From: Sulfitobacter aestuariivivens
GTDB lineage: Bacteria > Pseudomonadota > Alphaproteobacteria > Rhodobacterales > Rhodobacteraceae
NCBI RefSeq assembly: GCF_014763045.1
Contig: NZ_JACTAG010000001.1
Location: 868,001-932,000, forward strand
Direction of reading: 5' to 3'
DNA: 64,000 bases
The notes beneath the pieces were generated by a model, which worked only from the letters and a program-made list of their open reading frames with translations, did not search any database and was not told the origin of the DNA. This document shows positions 44,809 through 55,394 of this stretch, piece by piece. Each line of letters opens with the position of its first letter. Positions within the stretch are counted from its first letter, which is position 1. The position numbers were made by a program, and so were the translations under genes.

Positions 44809-46347
44809 GTGAGCCGCAATCACTCCATCCGATCTTCCTTGCTGAAACTGCCGCTGTTTCTTCTGCTCTTCGGTATTTTTTCGGTCTCGATGATGGTGCC
44901 TGCCGTCTATGGGACTGCGGTGCGCGAGCTGGAAGCGGCGCGGGCATTCTTTTACGCCGGTTTGCTGGGCATGATCGTTTTCACGCTGGTGGCTGTCGCA
45001 CACGCTGGCAGGATGCCGCGACATGGCGCGCTTGGGCCCCTCATGTCGCTGCTGTCGGCGTTTGTCGCGCTGCCTGTGATGCTGGCCTTACCCTTTTACG
45101 AAGCCTTGCCGACGACGCGGTTCATCAATGTCTATTTTGAGATGGTCAGTGCGATCACCACGACGGGCGCCACTGTTTTTGATGATCCCGAAAGGTTGGA
45201 CCGGACATTGCATTTGTGGCGCGCGCAAGTGGGGTGGATGGGCGGACTGGTCATGTGGATCGCAGCTTCAGCTATTTTGGCCCCCCTGCACCTTGGTGGC
45301 TTTGAGGTCACCGCACAGGCAGAGCCGGGTCGCCGCGAATCTGGCAGCGGAGGACAGCGTGCCCACGCCGACCCGCGCGAAAGGCTGATCCGAGTGACGC
45401 GCGCGTTGCTGCCGATCTATTTTGCCCTGACGCTGTTGCTTTGGCTTTTGCAGCTTTTTGGCGGTGAGACACCCCTGATAGCCATCTGCCATGCGATGTC
45501 GATTATGGCGACATCGGGCATATCGCCGGTTGGCGGGATCGAAAATGCAAACATTGGCATCCCCGGCGAGGCGGTGATGTTTCTTTTCATGCTGTTCGCT
45601 CTTAGTCGTCTTACATTTTCGCAAGATACAGTGACCGCGACACAAGGTGGGCTGCTCACTGACCCTGAGTTCCGCATTGGACTGCTGGTCGTTTCGGTGG
45701 TTCCGCTTGTCTTGTTCGCGCGTCATTGGATCGGCGCTTATGATGTCGCAGAATTTGAAAACATATCCCAGGCGGCGCAGGCGCTTTGGGGTGCTGTGTT
45801 CACCGTTATGTCCTTTCTGACCACCACAGGCTTCGTGTCGGAGCATTGGGCGACAGCGCAAAGCTGGTCGGGGCTTTCGACGTCAGGGCTCATTTTGATG
45901 GGGCTAGCGCTTGTCGGGGGCGGTGTCGCGACCACTGCGGGAGGGGTCAAGCTGCTGAGGGTATTTGCGCTTTACTCCAACGGCGTGCGCGAAATGCAAC
46001 GGCTGGTGCATCCCAGTTCGGTCAGCGGGGCGGGGGCCGTCGGACGGCGTTTGCAAAGCAACGGGGCATTCATCGCGTGGATCTTCTTCATGCTCTTTGC
46101 CATGTCGCTTGCGGCCATCACCCTTCTGCTGACACTTGCAGGTGCGGGTTTTGAAGAGGCGATGATCATGTCCGTGTCTGCCCTGTCGACGACCGGGCCC
46201 CTGATGCAACACGCTGCCGAAGCCCCGATTGCCGTCCTTGAGCTGGGCGTGGCGGCCAAGATTGTGCTGTGTGGTGCGATGGTATTGGGGCGTCTTGAGA
46301 CGCTTGCAATCATTGCCTTGCTGACCCCTGACCTCTGGCGGTCATGA
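44809..46347 (+). CDS. trkH: Trk potassium uptake protein TrkH
   Basis: A 512-residue K+-channel-like membrane subunit, about ten helices and four P-loops: AITTTGATVF, IMATSGISPV, SFLTTTGFVSE and SALSTTGPL form the selectivity filter lining. It works with TrkA for K+ import. The start is GTG at 44809; no strong ribosome site is visible. It is followed by hfq after a 152-base spacer containing the inverted repeat at 46393. Confidence 0.93.
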   Translation: MSRNHSIRSSLLKLPLFLLLFGIFSVSMMVPAVYGTAVRELEAARAFFYAGLLGMIVFTLVAVAHAGRMPRHGALGPLMSLLSAFVALPVMLALPFYEALPTTRFINVYFEMVSAITTTGATVFDDPERLDRTLHLWRAQVGWMGGLVMWIAASAILAPLHLGGFEVTAQAEPGRRESGSGGQRAHADPRERLIRVTRALLPIYFALTLLLWLLQLFGGETPLIAICHAMSIMATSGISPVGGIENANIGIPGEAVMFLFMLFALSRLTFSQDTVTATQGGLLTDPEFRIGLLVVSVVPLVLFARHWIGAYDVAEFENISQAAQALWGAVFTVMSFLTTTGFVSEHWATAQSWSGLSTSGLILMGLALVGGGVATTAGGVKLLRVFALYSNGVREMQRLVHPSSVSGAGAVGRRLQSNGAFIAWIFFMLFAMSLAAITLLLTLAGAGFEEAMIMSVSALSTTGPLMQHAAEAPIAVLELGVAAKIVLCGAMVLGRLETLAIIALLTPDLWRS

Positions 46348-46392
46348 TGCCATGTGGTTGCGCCTCTGACACACCTCAGCGCCAATTCTGAA

Positions 46393-46414
46393 CACCCCCG
46401 TGAGATTGGGGGTG
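46393..46414 (+). other. Hairpin between trkH and hfq
   Basis: CACCCCC (46393-46399) and GGGGGTG (46408-46414) pair over seven GC bases with an 8-base loop. No T-run follows, so it is not a typical terminator; it could be an attenuator or part of the hfq leader. Confidence 0.35.
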
Positions 46415-46499
46415 GAAAGTCCCATACGTGCGCGACATACTCGCCCCATTGGGGGAGTCCGATACGCGGACGCCAGCAAGAACAAAAGAAAGATTACTC

Positions 46500-46739
46500 A
46501 TGGCGTCTGACAGACAGAACCTTCAGGATGCGTTTCTTAATCATGTGCGCAAGACCAAGGTCCCAGTCACCATCTTCTTGATAAATGGTGTAAAATTGCA
46601 GGGCGTTATCACCTGGTTTGACAACTTTTGTGTGCTGTTGCGTCGCGATGGCCAAAGCCAGCTGGTCTACAAGCACGCGATCTCCACGATCATGCCGAGC
46701 CAGCCAATTTCGCTGTATGAGGGCGAAGACGCTTCTTGA
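46500..46739 (+). CDS. hfq: RNA chaperone Hfq
   Basis: A 79-residue Sm-like protein that pairs small RNAs with mRNAs. Sm1 ([21 protein letters not shown]) and Sm2 ([17 protein letters not shown]) are conserved, with KHA at the distal rim. The C-tail is short as in most Rhodobacterales. The start at 46500 gives the canonical [11 protein letters not shown]-terminus. Its TGA overlaps a TTG of hflX. Confidence 0.98.
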
Positions 46740-48034
46740 GCAAAGCGGCCTTCCAAATCGACAATACCGACGGACCCCGCGTGACGCGCGCGTGGGTGCT
46801 TCATCCTGACATCCGCACGAATGCAGATCGCAGAGACCCCGACGCTGCACTGGCAGAGGCGGTATCACTGGCACGCGCCTTGCCCGCGCTTGAGGTCGCT
46901 GGCGCGCAGGTCGTGCCGTCGCGCACCGTTGATGCAGGAAAGCTTTTCGGAAAAGGCAAGATTGATGAGCTCAAGGCCCTCATGCACAACGAAGAGATCG
47001 AGTTGGTGCTGGTGGACGGCCCGGTCAGTCCCGTGCAGCAACGAAACCTGGAAAAAGCCTGGGGCGTCAAGTTGCTGGACCGCACAGGCTTGATCCTGGA
47101 AATTTTCAGCGATCGCGCCGCCACCCGAGAAGGCGTGCTGCAGGTCGAGATGGCTGCCCTCAATTATCAGCGCACCCGGCTGGTACGCGCCTGGACGCAC
47201 CTGGAACGTCAGCGCGGTGGTCTTGGTTTTGTCGGCGGGCCCGGCGAGACGCAGATCGAAGCGGACAGACGCGCCATTGATGAACAGCTTGTCCGTCTAC
47301 GGCGCCAACTTGAAAAGGTCGTGAAAACCCGCGCCCTGCACCGGGCTGCCCGTGCCAAGGTGCCATTCCAGATTGTCGCGCTGGTGGGATATACCAACGC
47401 TGGCAAATCTACATTGTTCAACCGTCTGACCGGGGCGGAGGTAATGGCCAAGGACATGCTGTTTGCCACGCTTGACCCGACCATGCGTTCTCTCGTGCTG
47501 CCCGATGGACCTGAGATCATCCTGAGTGACACGGTGGGCTTCATCTCTGATCTGCCTACTGAACTGGTCGCGGCGTTTCGCGCGACACTGGAAGAGGTTC
47601 TGGCAGCAGACATCATCGTGCATGTCCGCGACATCAGCCACGCCGAGAGCGATGAACAGGCCGCCGATGTGCGCGATATCCTGACATCGCTTGGCGTCGA
47701 CGATGGCATTCGCACGTTCGAGGTCTGGAACAAGCTTGATCTTCTGGATGAGGACGCGGCGGACGCGCTGCGGCAGCGCGCGGCACGCGATGAAGACACA
47801 CTCGCTATTTCCGCCATCAGCGGCGAAGGGCTGGATACGTTGCAACGGGCGATAGCCGAAGCCCTGCAAGGTGCCACCCGCGTGGCCGATCTGACGCTTG
47901 GCTTTGCGGAAGGAAAAAAGCGCGCGTGGTTGTTTGATCAGGATGTTGTCACCGAAGAAGCGCAAACCGATGACGGATTTGCCCTCAAAGTGCGCTGGTC
48001 CGCCAAACAGGAAGCGCAATTTCAGCAGCTTTGA
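46736..48034 (+). CDS. hflX: GTPase HflX
   Basis: Ribosome-associated GTPase that splits stalled ribosomes under stress. The 432-residue protein has the N-terminal HflX domain ([33 protein letters not shown]) and the G domain: [24 protein letters not shown] and NKLD. The TTG start overlaps the hfq stop (TTGA), implying coupling, although an alternative GTG lies 15 codons later. hfq-hflX adjacency is widespread. Confidence 0.95.
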
Positions 48035-48106
48035 ATCTGCTTGCGCTGGCTTTTCGAAAGACCCGCGCCATATCACTCAGCACACCCAATTGACGGAGCT
48101 GCGGCA

Positions 48107-48508
48107 GTGACCCTTGTAATTCTCTATATCGCCACCTTTGGCATCTTTCTGGCGATCGATTTTCTCGGCCTCAGTTACATCGTCAAACCGGTGTTTGACC
48201 GCCACGTCGGTGATCTCTTGCTGGAAGACATCCGCATGGTCCCGGCGTTTGCATTCTATGCCTTTTACGCGGCTGTGCTTTTGTGGTTCGTCTCTGTGCC
48301 TGCGCTCTCACAAGACAAGAGCCTGCTTTGGGTGATGGGCAATGCAGCGCTTTTCGGCGCGGCAGCCTATGGCACGTACGAGTTCACGTCGTTCGCGGTC
48401 ATGAAAGACTGGTCTTGGGAGATGGTCGCGACCGATGTGACTTGGGGCACCTTCCTGACAGCGGTAAGCGCGGCTGGCGGGGTCTGGCTGGCGCGACTGA
48501 TCGGGTGA
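48107..48508 (+). CDS. DUF2177-family membrane protein
   Basis: A 133-residue integral membrane protein with four predicted helices. Signature: IDFLGLSYIVKPVFDRHVGDLL, AFYAFYAAVLLWF and YGTYEFTSFAVMKDWSWEMVATDVTWGTFL, matching DUF2177, whose function is unknown. The GTG start has GGAG eight bases upstream; the start at 48041 in the same frame would add a non-membrane extension. Follows hflX by 72 bases. Convergent with rluE. Confidence 0.85.
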   Translation: MTLVILYIATFGIFLAIDFLGLSYIVKPVFDRHVGDLLLEDIRMVPAFAFYAFYAAVLLWFVSVPALSQDKSLLWVMGNAALFGAAAYGTYEFTSFAVMKDWSWEMVATDVTWGTFLTAVSAAGGVWLARLIG

Positions 48509-48606
48509 TTGGAATTGGGGCGTTTGGGTTGCTGCATGGGCCTCTCCGAGAAAGATTATCGGGCACAGATGTGACCCATCTGCCCTGCATACGGTTTCCT
48601 GCCTGG

Positions 48607-49185
48607 TCATGCTCCGCTTTCGGACGCCCACCGCCAGGCGCCCGGACGCAGCGCATTTAACGACCAATCTCCGACAGCGATACGGATAAGCCGCAGGGTT
48701 GGCAGGCCCACATGGGCCGTCATGCGCCGTACCTGGCGATTTCGCCCCTCGCGGATTGTGATCTGCAACCACGCATCCGGAACGGTCTTGCGAAAGCGCA
48801 CCGGCGGGTCGCGCTCCCATAGATCAGCGGGGGGATCGAGCTGCGTGATTTGCGCGGGTGCGGTTTTACCATCTTTGAGGTCTACACCCTGACGCAAGGC
48901 ATCCAGCGCGCCCGCGTCCGGGGCACCTTCAACCTGAACCAGATATGTCTTGGGGCGTTTGAACTTGGGATGGGCGATACGTGCCTGCAGCGCGCCGTTG
49001 TCGGTAAGCACCATCAGGCCTTCGCTGTCCCTGTCCAGCCGTCCCGCAGGGTAAAACCCAGGCACGTCAATATACGAAGACAGGGTAGGGCGGACAGAGC
49101 CTTGTGTGCCTTTGTCCCTGAATTGTGACAACACGCCAAAGGGCTTGTTGAACAAAATCACCCGCGCACCGCGCCCCTTGGCCAT
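48607..49185 (-). CDS. rluE: 23S rRNA pseudouridine synthase RluE-type
   Basis: A 192-residue RsuA/RluE-family pseudouridine synthase. [11 protein letters not shown] and [17 protein letters not shown] contain the catalytic Asp; the C-terminal part ([35 protein letters not shown]) is close to E. coli RluE, which modifies U2457 of 23S rRNA. No S4 domain, as expected for RluE. The ATG shares one base with the TGA of the penicillin acylase gene. Confidence 0.92.
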   Translation of the reverse strand: MAKGRGARVILFNKPFGVLSQFRDKGTQGSVRPTLSSYIDVPGFYPAGRLDRDSEGLMVLTDNGALQARIAHPKFKRPKTYLVQVEGAPDAGALDALRQGVDLKDGKTAPAQITQLDPPADLWERDPPVRFRKTVPDAWLQITIREGRNRQVRRMTAHVGLPTLRLIRIAVGDWSLNALRPGAWRWASESGA

Positions 49186-51650
49186 CAATCTGCCGGCATC
49201 AGCATGGTGATCCCGGTCGCCGCCGCCCGGGCCAGATCGGTATCCAGCGACATCGGGATGTATTCGCCGCGCCGCCAAAGCTGCGCCATGTCGTCGTAGT
49301 GCCGCGACAGGAAATGCCCAGACTGGCCCGTCGAGATCACGAAAACAGACGAATCCGGGTCCGCGAAGTCATAAACGCCACGATATCCGGCGCCATGCAC
49401 ATTGAAGAACGGATCGGGGCCACTGCCCTTGGTGCGACCGCGCAGCAAGGTGTTGTCGCCCCCCGATGTGCTTTGTCGGATGTTTACAAAGTAGCGCAGC
49501 ACCGGCACCTCACCCAAGATCTGATGATCGTGGGTGGCCTGATGCGCATCACCCCAGCGCAGGCTTTCAAGGTTCGTACCCCATGTTTCGTTGATCCAAA
49601 GCAATGCGTCATCCAGCGCAAGCCGCGCCATGTCCGAACAGGTCTCATTCGGGGCTGACTGCAATACATCACACCAGGTTGCGGCGCCGTTCACGTCGCG
49701 AAAAACGCGTTCAATAAAAAGAGGCTGCACATGGGTGAATTCCTGAGCCAACGGCCCCAACTCATCCTGGATGAGCCGCGCCTGCAGGCTGCGCAGCCAA
49801 GCAGCATAGATCAGCGGTTCCGGCAAATGCTCGTTCATCTCGCCGGACCAGCCTGCAAGAAGTGTCAGTGCGCGCTGGCGTTGCCGTTCCGGGGTACCAT
49901 CTGGCGCAGCCTCTCCGGTAAACCACAGTTCCGCCCCGATCAGCGGCAATAGCGAGCGGGCGGTAAAGCTGACGGTATCCTGTTGGGCTTCGATAAAGCT
50001 ATCACGCGTATGTACCTCGCGTGCCTGCATCAGACGCTGCCAGCGTTGCACCCTTTGGGTGTCACCCCATAGGTAAGACACATGGTTCGGAAAGGGGCGA
50101 TCGACGGTCTTGTTGTTTGTATTGCCCAGAATACCACCCGCCGGAGCTACAAATTCAGGATTTGCCGTGTAGGGCATCATCCCTTGCCAGCGATTTTCAG
50201 GGATCCATCCTGGGGTTGGCAGCCGGCCTTTGCTTTGGTGGTTTGCATCCCGCCGGGGCATGGCGCCAATCATCTTCATGGCGATGGTGCTTGTATCGAC
50301 CAGCGTCAGGTTCTGGGCGGGCGCAATGTACTTTTCGCCCGCGGCGATCCCTTCCTCAACTGACTTGGCTTCCATCAGCGCCATGGCCGCCGAAAGCGAG
50401 GTGTCCTGCGCGCTGAGAACTGTCCAGTTCACGGTTGTGACATGCCCTTGCGGAGTGATGCTGGACAAATTGTAATGGCTGCCGGGCAAGACGGGTCCGT
50501 TGTCTGTCCAGCGCAATGTGACTGTAACCGGGTCGGCATCCTTGACCGTAATGATAGTGGCGCGCGACCGAAACTTCTTGAACCCCTCCGGTGTGCGGTA
50601 CTCTTCGGGATCGTCCGGGTTTAGCTCTTCGATATAGACGTCCTGATCGTCGAGATAAGCCGACGTCAGGCCCCATCCCAGTTTTTCACTGCGTCCGGTC
50701 ATGATCGCGGGAAGACCCGGGATGCTGGCGCCGATCACGCCACCGGATTCAAGCTCCAGCCGGGCAAGGTACCAGATCGCCGGTGCGGTAAACCCCAAAT
50801 GCGGGTCATTGGCCATCAGCGTGCCCCCGGACGCGGACCGTGTCGGTGCCGCCGCCCATGCATTCGAGGCACCGGCAAACGGTAATCGCTTGAAAGGCGA
50901 CAACGCATGCTGCGTCGGCATGGTATTTTCTGCATAGCGCGGGGAATCGGGCACAATCTGCGCATATTCCGGCAACGCCGCCACACCGGATCCCGGTGCA
51001 TCGGGCAGGATATCCATCAATCGATCCGGATCAGGCAGGATCAATGATGTGCGCGCCCGTATCACCTCGGCGTCAAGGTGTCCGGACAATTGCAAGCCCA
51101 TCAATTTCACAATTGCCAAAGAATCTGCCGGCCGCCAGGGGGCCATCGGCGCATTGAAAAGCAACATCTCCGGTGCGCCACGCCCCAATGCCTCTGAATT
51201 GATCTGATCAAGGCGCGTGTTGACGCCGGCGGCATAGGCCCGCAACGCGTTTTGCGTCTTGGCATCAAGGGTATCAACCGATTGACGCGCAAGCCCATGC
51301 AGATCAAAGCGACGCAACAGCTTGTCGATCTCAAGCGTGCGTGCCCCGAAAACCTCGCTCAACCGGCCTTGGGCGGTGCGCCGCAGCGTAATCATCTGCC
51401 ACATCCGATCCTGCGCATGGGCAAACCCAAGTCCAAAGAATACATCCGCGTCACTTGACCCAAAGATATGCGGCACATTCGCGTTGTCGCGCACGATCTC
51501 AACCGGGGCGCTTAATCCGGGCACCTCCACGGTGTCGGTGTAGTCAGGCAATGACCGCGAGGCGAGCCAGTAAACCAGGCTGACTGCCAAAACAGTCAGG
51601 ATGATCAGAAGGGCTGTCAGACGGACCATCCAGCGAAAAATCACGGCCAT
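49185..51650 (-). CDS. Penicillin acylase-family Ntn hydrolase
   Basis: An 821-residue protein of the penicillin/AHL acylase family. The N-terminus is a signal or membrane helix ([20 protein letters not shown]); the alpha chain contains HAQDRMWQM; the beta chain would start at the Ser of [11 protein letters not shown], the nucleophile released by self-cleavage. It hydrolyses amide bonds of acylated compounds; acyl-homoserine lactones are possible. I reject the frame's extension upstream to 52031, since GGAG six bases before the ATG at 51650 and the clean signal fix the start. Coupled to rluE. Confidence 0.9.
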   Translation of the reverse strand: MAVIFRWMVRLTALLIILTVLAVSLVYWLASRSLPDYTDTVEVPGLSAPVEIVRDNANVPHIFGSSDADVFFGLGFAHAQDRMWQMITLRRTAQGRLSEVFGARTLEIDKLLRRFDLHGLARQSVDTLDAKTQNALRAYAAGVNTRLDQINSEALGRGAPEMLLFNAPMAPWRPADSLAIVKLMGLQLSGHLDAEVIRARTSLILPDPDRLMDILPDAPGSGVAALPEYAQIVPDSPRYAENTMPTQHALSPFKRLPFAGASNAWAAAPTRSASGGTLMANDPHLGFTAPAIWYLARLELESGGVIGASIPGLPAIMTGRSEKLGWGLTSAYLDDQDVYIEELNPDDPEEYRTPEGFKKFRSRATIITVKDADPVTVTLRWTDNGPVLPGSHYNLSSITPQGHVTTVNWTVLSAQDTSLSAAMALMEAKSVEEGIAAGEKYIAPAQNLTLVDTSTIAMKMIGAMPRRDANHQSKGRLPTPGWIPENRWQGMMPYTANPEFVAPAGGILGNTNNKTVDRPFPNHVSYLWGDTQRVQRWQRLMQAREVHTRDSFIEAQQDTVSFTARSLLPLIGAELWFTGEAAPDGTPERQRQRALTLLAGWSGEMNEHLPEPLIYAAWLRSLQARLIQDELGPLAQEFTHVQPLFIERVFRDVNGAATWCDVLQSAPNETCSDMARLALDDALLWINETWGTNLESLRWGDAHQATHDHQILGEVPVLRYFVNIRQSTSGGDNTLLRGRTKGSGPDPFFNVHGAGYRGVYDFADPDSSVFVISTGQSGHFLSRHYDDMAQLWRRGEYIPMSLDTDLARAAATGITMLMPAD

Positions 51651-51746
51651 CAGGCGCTCCGAAACAAGGCGCGCCAATTGACCAAGGCGCGCAAGGTGAT
51701 AGGTGTTCGCTTGGCAATACCGCAACGGATCGACGAGGAAAAGCAG

Positions 51747-52619
51747 ATGGCAAAACTGGCGTTTTTGGGTTTGGGCGTGATGGGCAGCCCCATGGCAGGG
51801 CATCTGCACAAAGCGGGCCACGCGGTTACCGTTTACAACCGGACACATGAAAAAGCACTGGCTTGGGTCGAGACTTATGGCGGCGCGTCCGCAACCACAC
51901 CTCGAGAGGCCGCGCAGGGCGCGGATATTGTGCTGGCCTGTGTTGGCAATGACGACGATCTGCGGTCTGTGTGTCTGGGCGATACGGGCGCGTTTGCGGG
52001 CATGAGCGACGGAACCATCTTTGTTGACCACACGACCGTTTCTGCCGATGTCACCCGTGCGCTTTATGAGGCCGCGGACGGCAACCAGATCAGTTTTGTC
52101 GATGCGCCGATTTCAGGCGGGCAGGCGGGGGCCGAAAATGGGGTGTTGTCGATCATGTGCGGTGGCGATCAGGGAGCCTACGATCGTGCGCTGCCCGTGA
52201 TGGAAGCCTATTCAAAGATCTGTCGCCGGATCGGAGACAGCGGTGCGGGTCAAATGACCAAGATGTGCAACCAGATTGCCATTGCCGGATTGGTGCAAGG
52301 TCTCAGCGAAGCATTGCACTTTGCGGACAAAGCCGGTTTGGACGGTCGCGCGGTCGTCGAAGTGATCAGTCAGGGTGCTGCGGGATCTTGGCAAATGGAC
52401 AATCGGCATGAGACGATGCTGGATGATCACTGGGAACACGGATTTGCAGTGGACTGGATGCGCAAAGACCTTGGCATCTGCCTTGACGCGGCAAATGAAA
52501 CCGGGGCAAGCCTTCCGGTTACTGCGTTGGTCGATCAGTTTTACAAAGACGTTCAGAAGTTGGGCGGTGGCCGCTGGGATACGTCAAGCCTTTTCAAACG
52601 GTTGAAGTCTTTGGGGTGA
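51747..52619 (+). CDS. NAD(P)-dependent beta-hydroxyacid dehydrogenase
   Basis: A 290-residue member of the 3-hydroxyisobutyrate dehydrogenase/GLYR family. GLGVMGSPMAGHLHKAGH is the Rossmann and substrate entry, VDAPISGGQAGAENG contains the substrate-binding DxPxSGG, and the active-site Lys lies in GQMTKMCNQ. It could reduce succinic semialdehyde, tartronate semialdehyde or oxidise 3-hydroxyisobutyrate. The ATG at 51747 has GAGG upstream. Divergent from the penicillin acylase gene, 96 bp apart. Confidence 0.9.
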   Translation: MAKLAFLGLGVMGSPMAGHLHKAGHAVTVYNRTHEKALAWVETYGGASATTPREAAQGADIVLACVGNDDDLRSVCLGDTGAFAGMSDGTIFVDHTTVSADVTRALYEAADGNQISFVDAPISGGQAGAENGVLSIMCGGDQGAYDRALPVMEAYSKICRRIGDSGAGQMTKMCNQIAIAGLVQGLSEALHFADKAGLDGRAVVEVISQGAAGSWQMDNRHETMLDDHWEHGFAVDWMRKDLGICLDAANETGASLPVTALVDQFYKDVQKLGGGRWDTSSLFKRLKSLG

Positions 52620-52771
52620 CTACAGTTTTGCTGGTCTTGGTGTTTTCGGCATCGCTGCATGTCTGATCAGTATCCCGCACCTAGTGGTAGGCCACCAGTT
52701 CAGGCGCAGTGCCTCGATCTGCACTGAAACTGCAACAGCAAGGAAGGTGCCCCTGTCGAGGCACCTTACAT

Positions 52772-53338
52772 TCAGGGAATGATGCGGGTGTATTTCGTCC
52801 CTTCCAGGGTCGCGCCAACGCGCAGGCCTGCACGCCCAAAGACCGCCGCCAGCACCGGAGATAACACTGTCGTGGTGTCTGCTGCAACGCTGTCACCGCG
52901 ATCCGAGATCACATATTCCAGATCGGCACCTGCTGCCCAGCCAGGAGAGCGGCGGAAACCGGTCAGTGCGTCTTCGGTCATGAAAAAGAGCACATGCGCG
53001 TACTGCTGCGCCCCGATTTGCAGCCCGCCTGAGCCCTTGACGACGGAATAGTAATCCACTGTCACATCGTTGACCCGCAAGGCCCCCCGCCCGTAAGCGC
53101 CGCCAAAACCGAGGCCCGCCTCGGTCACCAACGGCATGATCAGCATACCATTGGCCTTGGCAGCCAGGGTTTGAGTGTTGGGAAATGATGTGTACATCTG
53201 GTTGAGGGTCGCATCGACCCTTGCGTCAATGGTCTGTGAGCCGCGCCCGCCGATGCCATTGCCGCATGCTGCGGTAACACTGACCCCAGCCAATGCGCCC
53301 AAGGTAAACACACGCCGCGAAACTGTCGGTTTGTTCAT
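52772..53338 (-). CDS. SYLF-domain lipoprotein
   Basis: A 188-residue predicted lipoprotein (lipobox GVSVTAAC) with a SYLF/YSC84 lipid-binding domain: GMLIMPLVTEAGLGFGGAYGRGALRV, SVVKGSGGLQIGAQQYAHVLFFM and the C-terminal AVFGRAGLRVGATLEGTKY. Exported SYLF proteins are outer-membrane-associated; roles are poorly known. A hairpin at 52745-52768 (AAGGTGCC/GGCACCTT) lies past the stop but has no T-run. ATG 53338 is required for the signal. Confidence 0.88.
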   Translation of the reverse strand: MNKPTVSRRVFTLGALAGVSVTAACGNGIGGRGSQTIDARVDATLNQMYTSFPNTQTLAAKANGMLIMPLVTEAGLGFGGAYGRGALRVNDVTVDYYSVVKGSGGLQIGAQQYAHVLFFMTEDALTGFRRSPGWAAGADLEYVISDRGDSVAADTTTVLSPVLAAVFGRAGLRVGATLEGTKYTRIIP

Positions 53339-53467
53339 GTTGAATCTGCCCGTATTGTTGCCTGATGCCGGTTTGCCCGACTTGAGCGCCACATTAATCA
53401 TAATGCAGGCGGTTGTCATTGTTTTTCGTGAAAATTGGGCGGTTACTCGCTGTTTTGCTGGTGGAAT

Positions 53468-54268
53468 TCAAAGGGACAGAACAAGCGGGCAGTGATCAGA
53501 CACCTCAGGATCGTAAAGCACATCGAATTGATCAATCGCCCCTGGATCGTTGACCAGCATATAATCCGCAAAGCGCCCCGGCTTCTTGTAGTAAGTGTTG
53601 CGCGTGCCTTCAAAATCCTGCGTCGTCACCAGTTCGGTGAAACCGGCCTCTTGCATGATATGCAGTGTCTCACTACCCGGTTCTACATTGAAGTCGCCGC
53701 AAACCACAGCAAGGTCGCCTGTTTCCGTGATCGACTGCGACAACCCTAACAAACGATGAGCCTGCGCGGCACGCTCGGGCGTGTCCATTTTTCCTGCGAG
53801 ATCCCTTAGCCCGTGCATATGGGTGATGCTGACCGCGCGGTCGGCCGCAAGGTCGTATAAACGAACACCATGCGCCGACCTTGATCGCGGATGATCGCCG
53901 TAGCCATCCGGCGTAAAGTGCTTGTGTACAAACCCTTGAACCTGCGCGATCACGGGCAAGTCCCGGCTCACAAAGGTTGCAAGCCCCCACTGGCTGGGAA
54001 TGGCCTTGCTTTCATCCCACAAAACACCTTGGGCGGCGGGGCAGAACGTAGCAGCGTACCCCGGTAGTGCCTTACAGACATCACGAAAAAAGTTTGCACG
54101 TTGTGGCAGGACATGGTCCCCGTCGCGGTAGGTCAGCCAGTCTTTCTCAGTACCCGGGCTGTGCACAACTTCCTGAAGACACAATACATCCGGTTGTTCC
54201 GCTGCCACATATGAAACCAGCGCATCGTGCAGTTTGCCGCCCCAGCCGTTCAGGCAAATGATCTTCAT
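53468..54268 (-). CDS. Endonuclease/exonuclease/phosphatase-family protein
   Basis: A 266-residue EEP-fold protein without signal peptide. Motifs in order: ICLNGWGGKL, CLQEVVHSP (Glu metal ligand), THMHGLRD, VVCGDFNVEPGSE, FADYMLVND and VSDHCPLVLSL with the catalytic His. A phosphodiesterase or phosphatase on nucleic acid or phosphoester is likely. It starts seven bases downstream of hemB's end on the same strand, so they may be cotranscribed. Confidence 0.85.
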   Translation of the reverse strand: MKIICLNGWGGKLHDALVSYVAAEQPDVLCLQEVVHSPGTEKDWLTYRDGDHVLPQRANFFRDVCKALPGYAATFCPAAQGVLWDESKAIPSQWGLATFVSRDLPVIAQVQGFVHKHFTPDGYGDHPRSRSAHGVRLYDLAADRAVSITHMHGLRDLAGKMDTPERAAQAHRLLGLSQSITETGDLAVVCGDFNVEPGSETLHIMQEAGFTELVTTQDFEGTRNTYYKKPGRFADYMLVNDPGAIDQFDVLYDPEVSDHCPLVLSL

Positions 54269-54275
54269 GCAACTC

Positions 54276-55271
54276 TCAGGCCAACAGTTTGGCCGCAGCA
54301 GGCGCGAAATAGGTCAATACGCCGTCACAGCCTGCACGTTTAAATCCCATCAGGCTTTCCATCATGATCCGCTCTTCGTCGACCCACCCGTGGGCGGCGG
54401 CGGCCTTTATCATGCTGTATTCGCCGGAAACCTGATACGCGAATGTTGGTGCACCAAAGGCATCCTTCACCCGCCGACAGATATCAAGGTAGGGCTGGCC
54501 CGGCTTGACCATGACCATGTCGGCACCTTCCTTGAGGTCGCGCGCCACCAGCCGCAAGGCCTCATCCGAATTCGCCGGATCCATCTGATATGTTTTCTTG
54601 TCGCCGGTCAGAGCGCCGGACGCGCCGACGGCATCCCGGAAAGGGCCATAGAAGGCGGACGCATATTTTGCCGCGTAGCTGAGGATCATCACATCCGAAT
54701 GGCCCGCGCCTTCGAGGGCGGAACGGATTGCCCCGATGCGACCGTCCATCATGTCTGAGGGTCCGATGATATCAGCACCTGCATCAGCCTGAGAGAGGGC
54801 CATTTTCACAAGCGCCTCGACAGTTCGGTCATTAACGATTTTGCCGTCTTCCACAAAGCCGTCATGCCCATTGATGTTGTAGGTGTCCAGCGCCACATCG
54901 CTCATGACCGCAATGCCCGGCGTGGCGTCTTTGATGGCGGCGATGGCCCGGTTGGCGGGATTGCCGGGATCCCATGCCCCGGCGCAATCTTCTGTACGGT
55001 CTTCCATCCCGGTGTAGGGAAAGACGCAGATCGCACCGATTCCCAAATCTGCAGCCTCGCGTGCGGCATCCGCCACCCGGTCGACCGATCGTCGCACGAC
55101 ACCGGGCATGGACGGCACCGGTTCTTCAATGCCCTCACCGGAACGCACGAAGATGGGCCAGATCAGATCACCAACCGCAAGGCTGTTTTCCCGTATCAGC
55201 GCGCGTCGGGCAGGAGTTGCACGCACGCGGCGCAGGCGGGTTGCAGGGAAGGGGGCCTGGACGGGCTGCAT
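54276..55271 (-). CDS. hemB: Porphobilinogen synthase (delta-aminolevulinate dehydratase)
   Basis: Joins two 5-aminolevulinate molecules to porphobilinogen in heme and chlorophyll synthesis. The 331-residue protein has the two active-site lysines in SYAAKYASAFYGP and VMVKPGQPYLD. The metal site reads SDVALDTYNINGHDG with aspartates and no cysteines, the Mg/zinc-independent class, as in Rhodobacter and Pseudomonas. The ATG at 55271 gives the usual N-terminus. Closely upstream of the nuclease gene. Confidence 0.97.
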   Translation of the reverse strand: MQPVQAPFPATRLRRVRATPARRALIRENSLAVGDLIWPIFVRSGEGIEEPVPSMPGVVRRSVDRVADAAREAADLGIGAICVFPYTGMEDRTEDCAGAWDPGNPANRAIAAIKDATPGIAVMSDVALDTYNINGHDGFVEDGKIVNDRTVEALVKMALSQADAGADIIGPSDMMDGRIGAIRSALEGAGHSDVMILSYAAKYASAFYGPFRDAVGASGALTGDKKTYQMDPANSDEALRLVARDLKEGADMVMVKPGQPYLDICRRVKDAFGAPTFAYQVSGEYSMIKAAAAHGWVDEERIMMESLMGFKRAGCDGVLTYFAPAAAKLLA

Positions 55272-55394
55272 GGCAAAAAGTCCTCAGATGACGTTCCAAT
55301 ACGCTTGGCATGAAAAAACGGGCCTCTCAAGGGTAGGAATTATTCGCACGCCCGGTTATGAACTGCCGACTTGGCAGCGTGAGGCGACCCGGGC

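Noticed and set aside
49185-52031. 948-residue version of the penicillin acylase
   Set aside because: The extra N-terminus reads over the divergent dehydrogenase gene and has no membrane or enzyme look; the ATG at 51650 with GGAG and a signal helix is clearly the start.
52745-52768. Hairpin AAGGTGCC/GGCACCTT as terminator of the SYLF gene
   Set aside because: Eight-base stem but no T-run on either strand; noted only as a hairpin.
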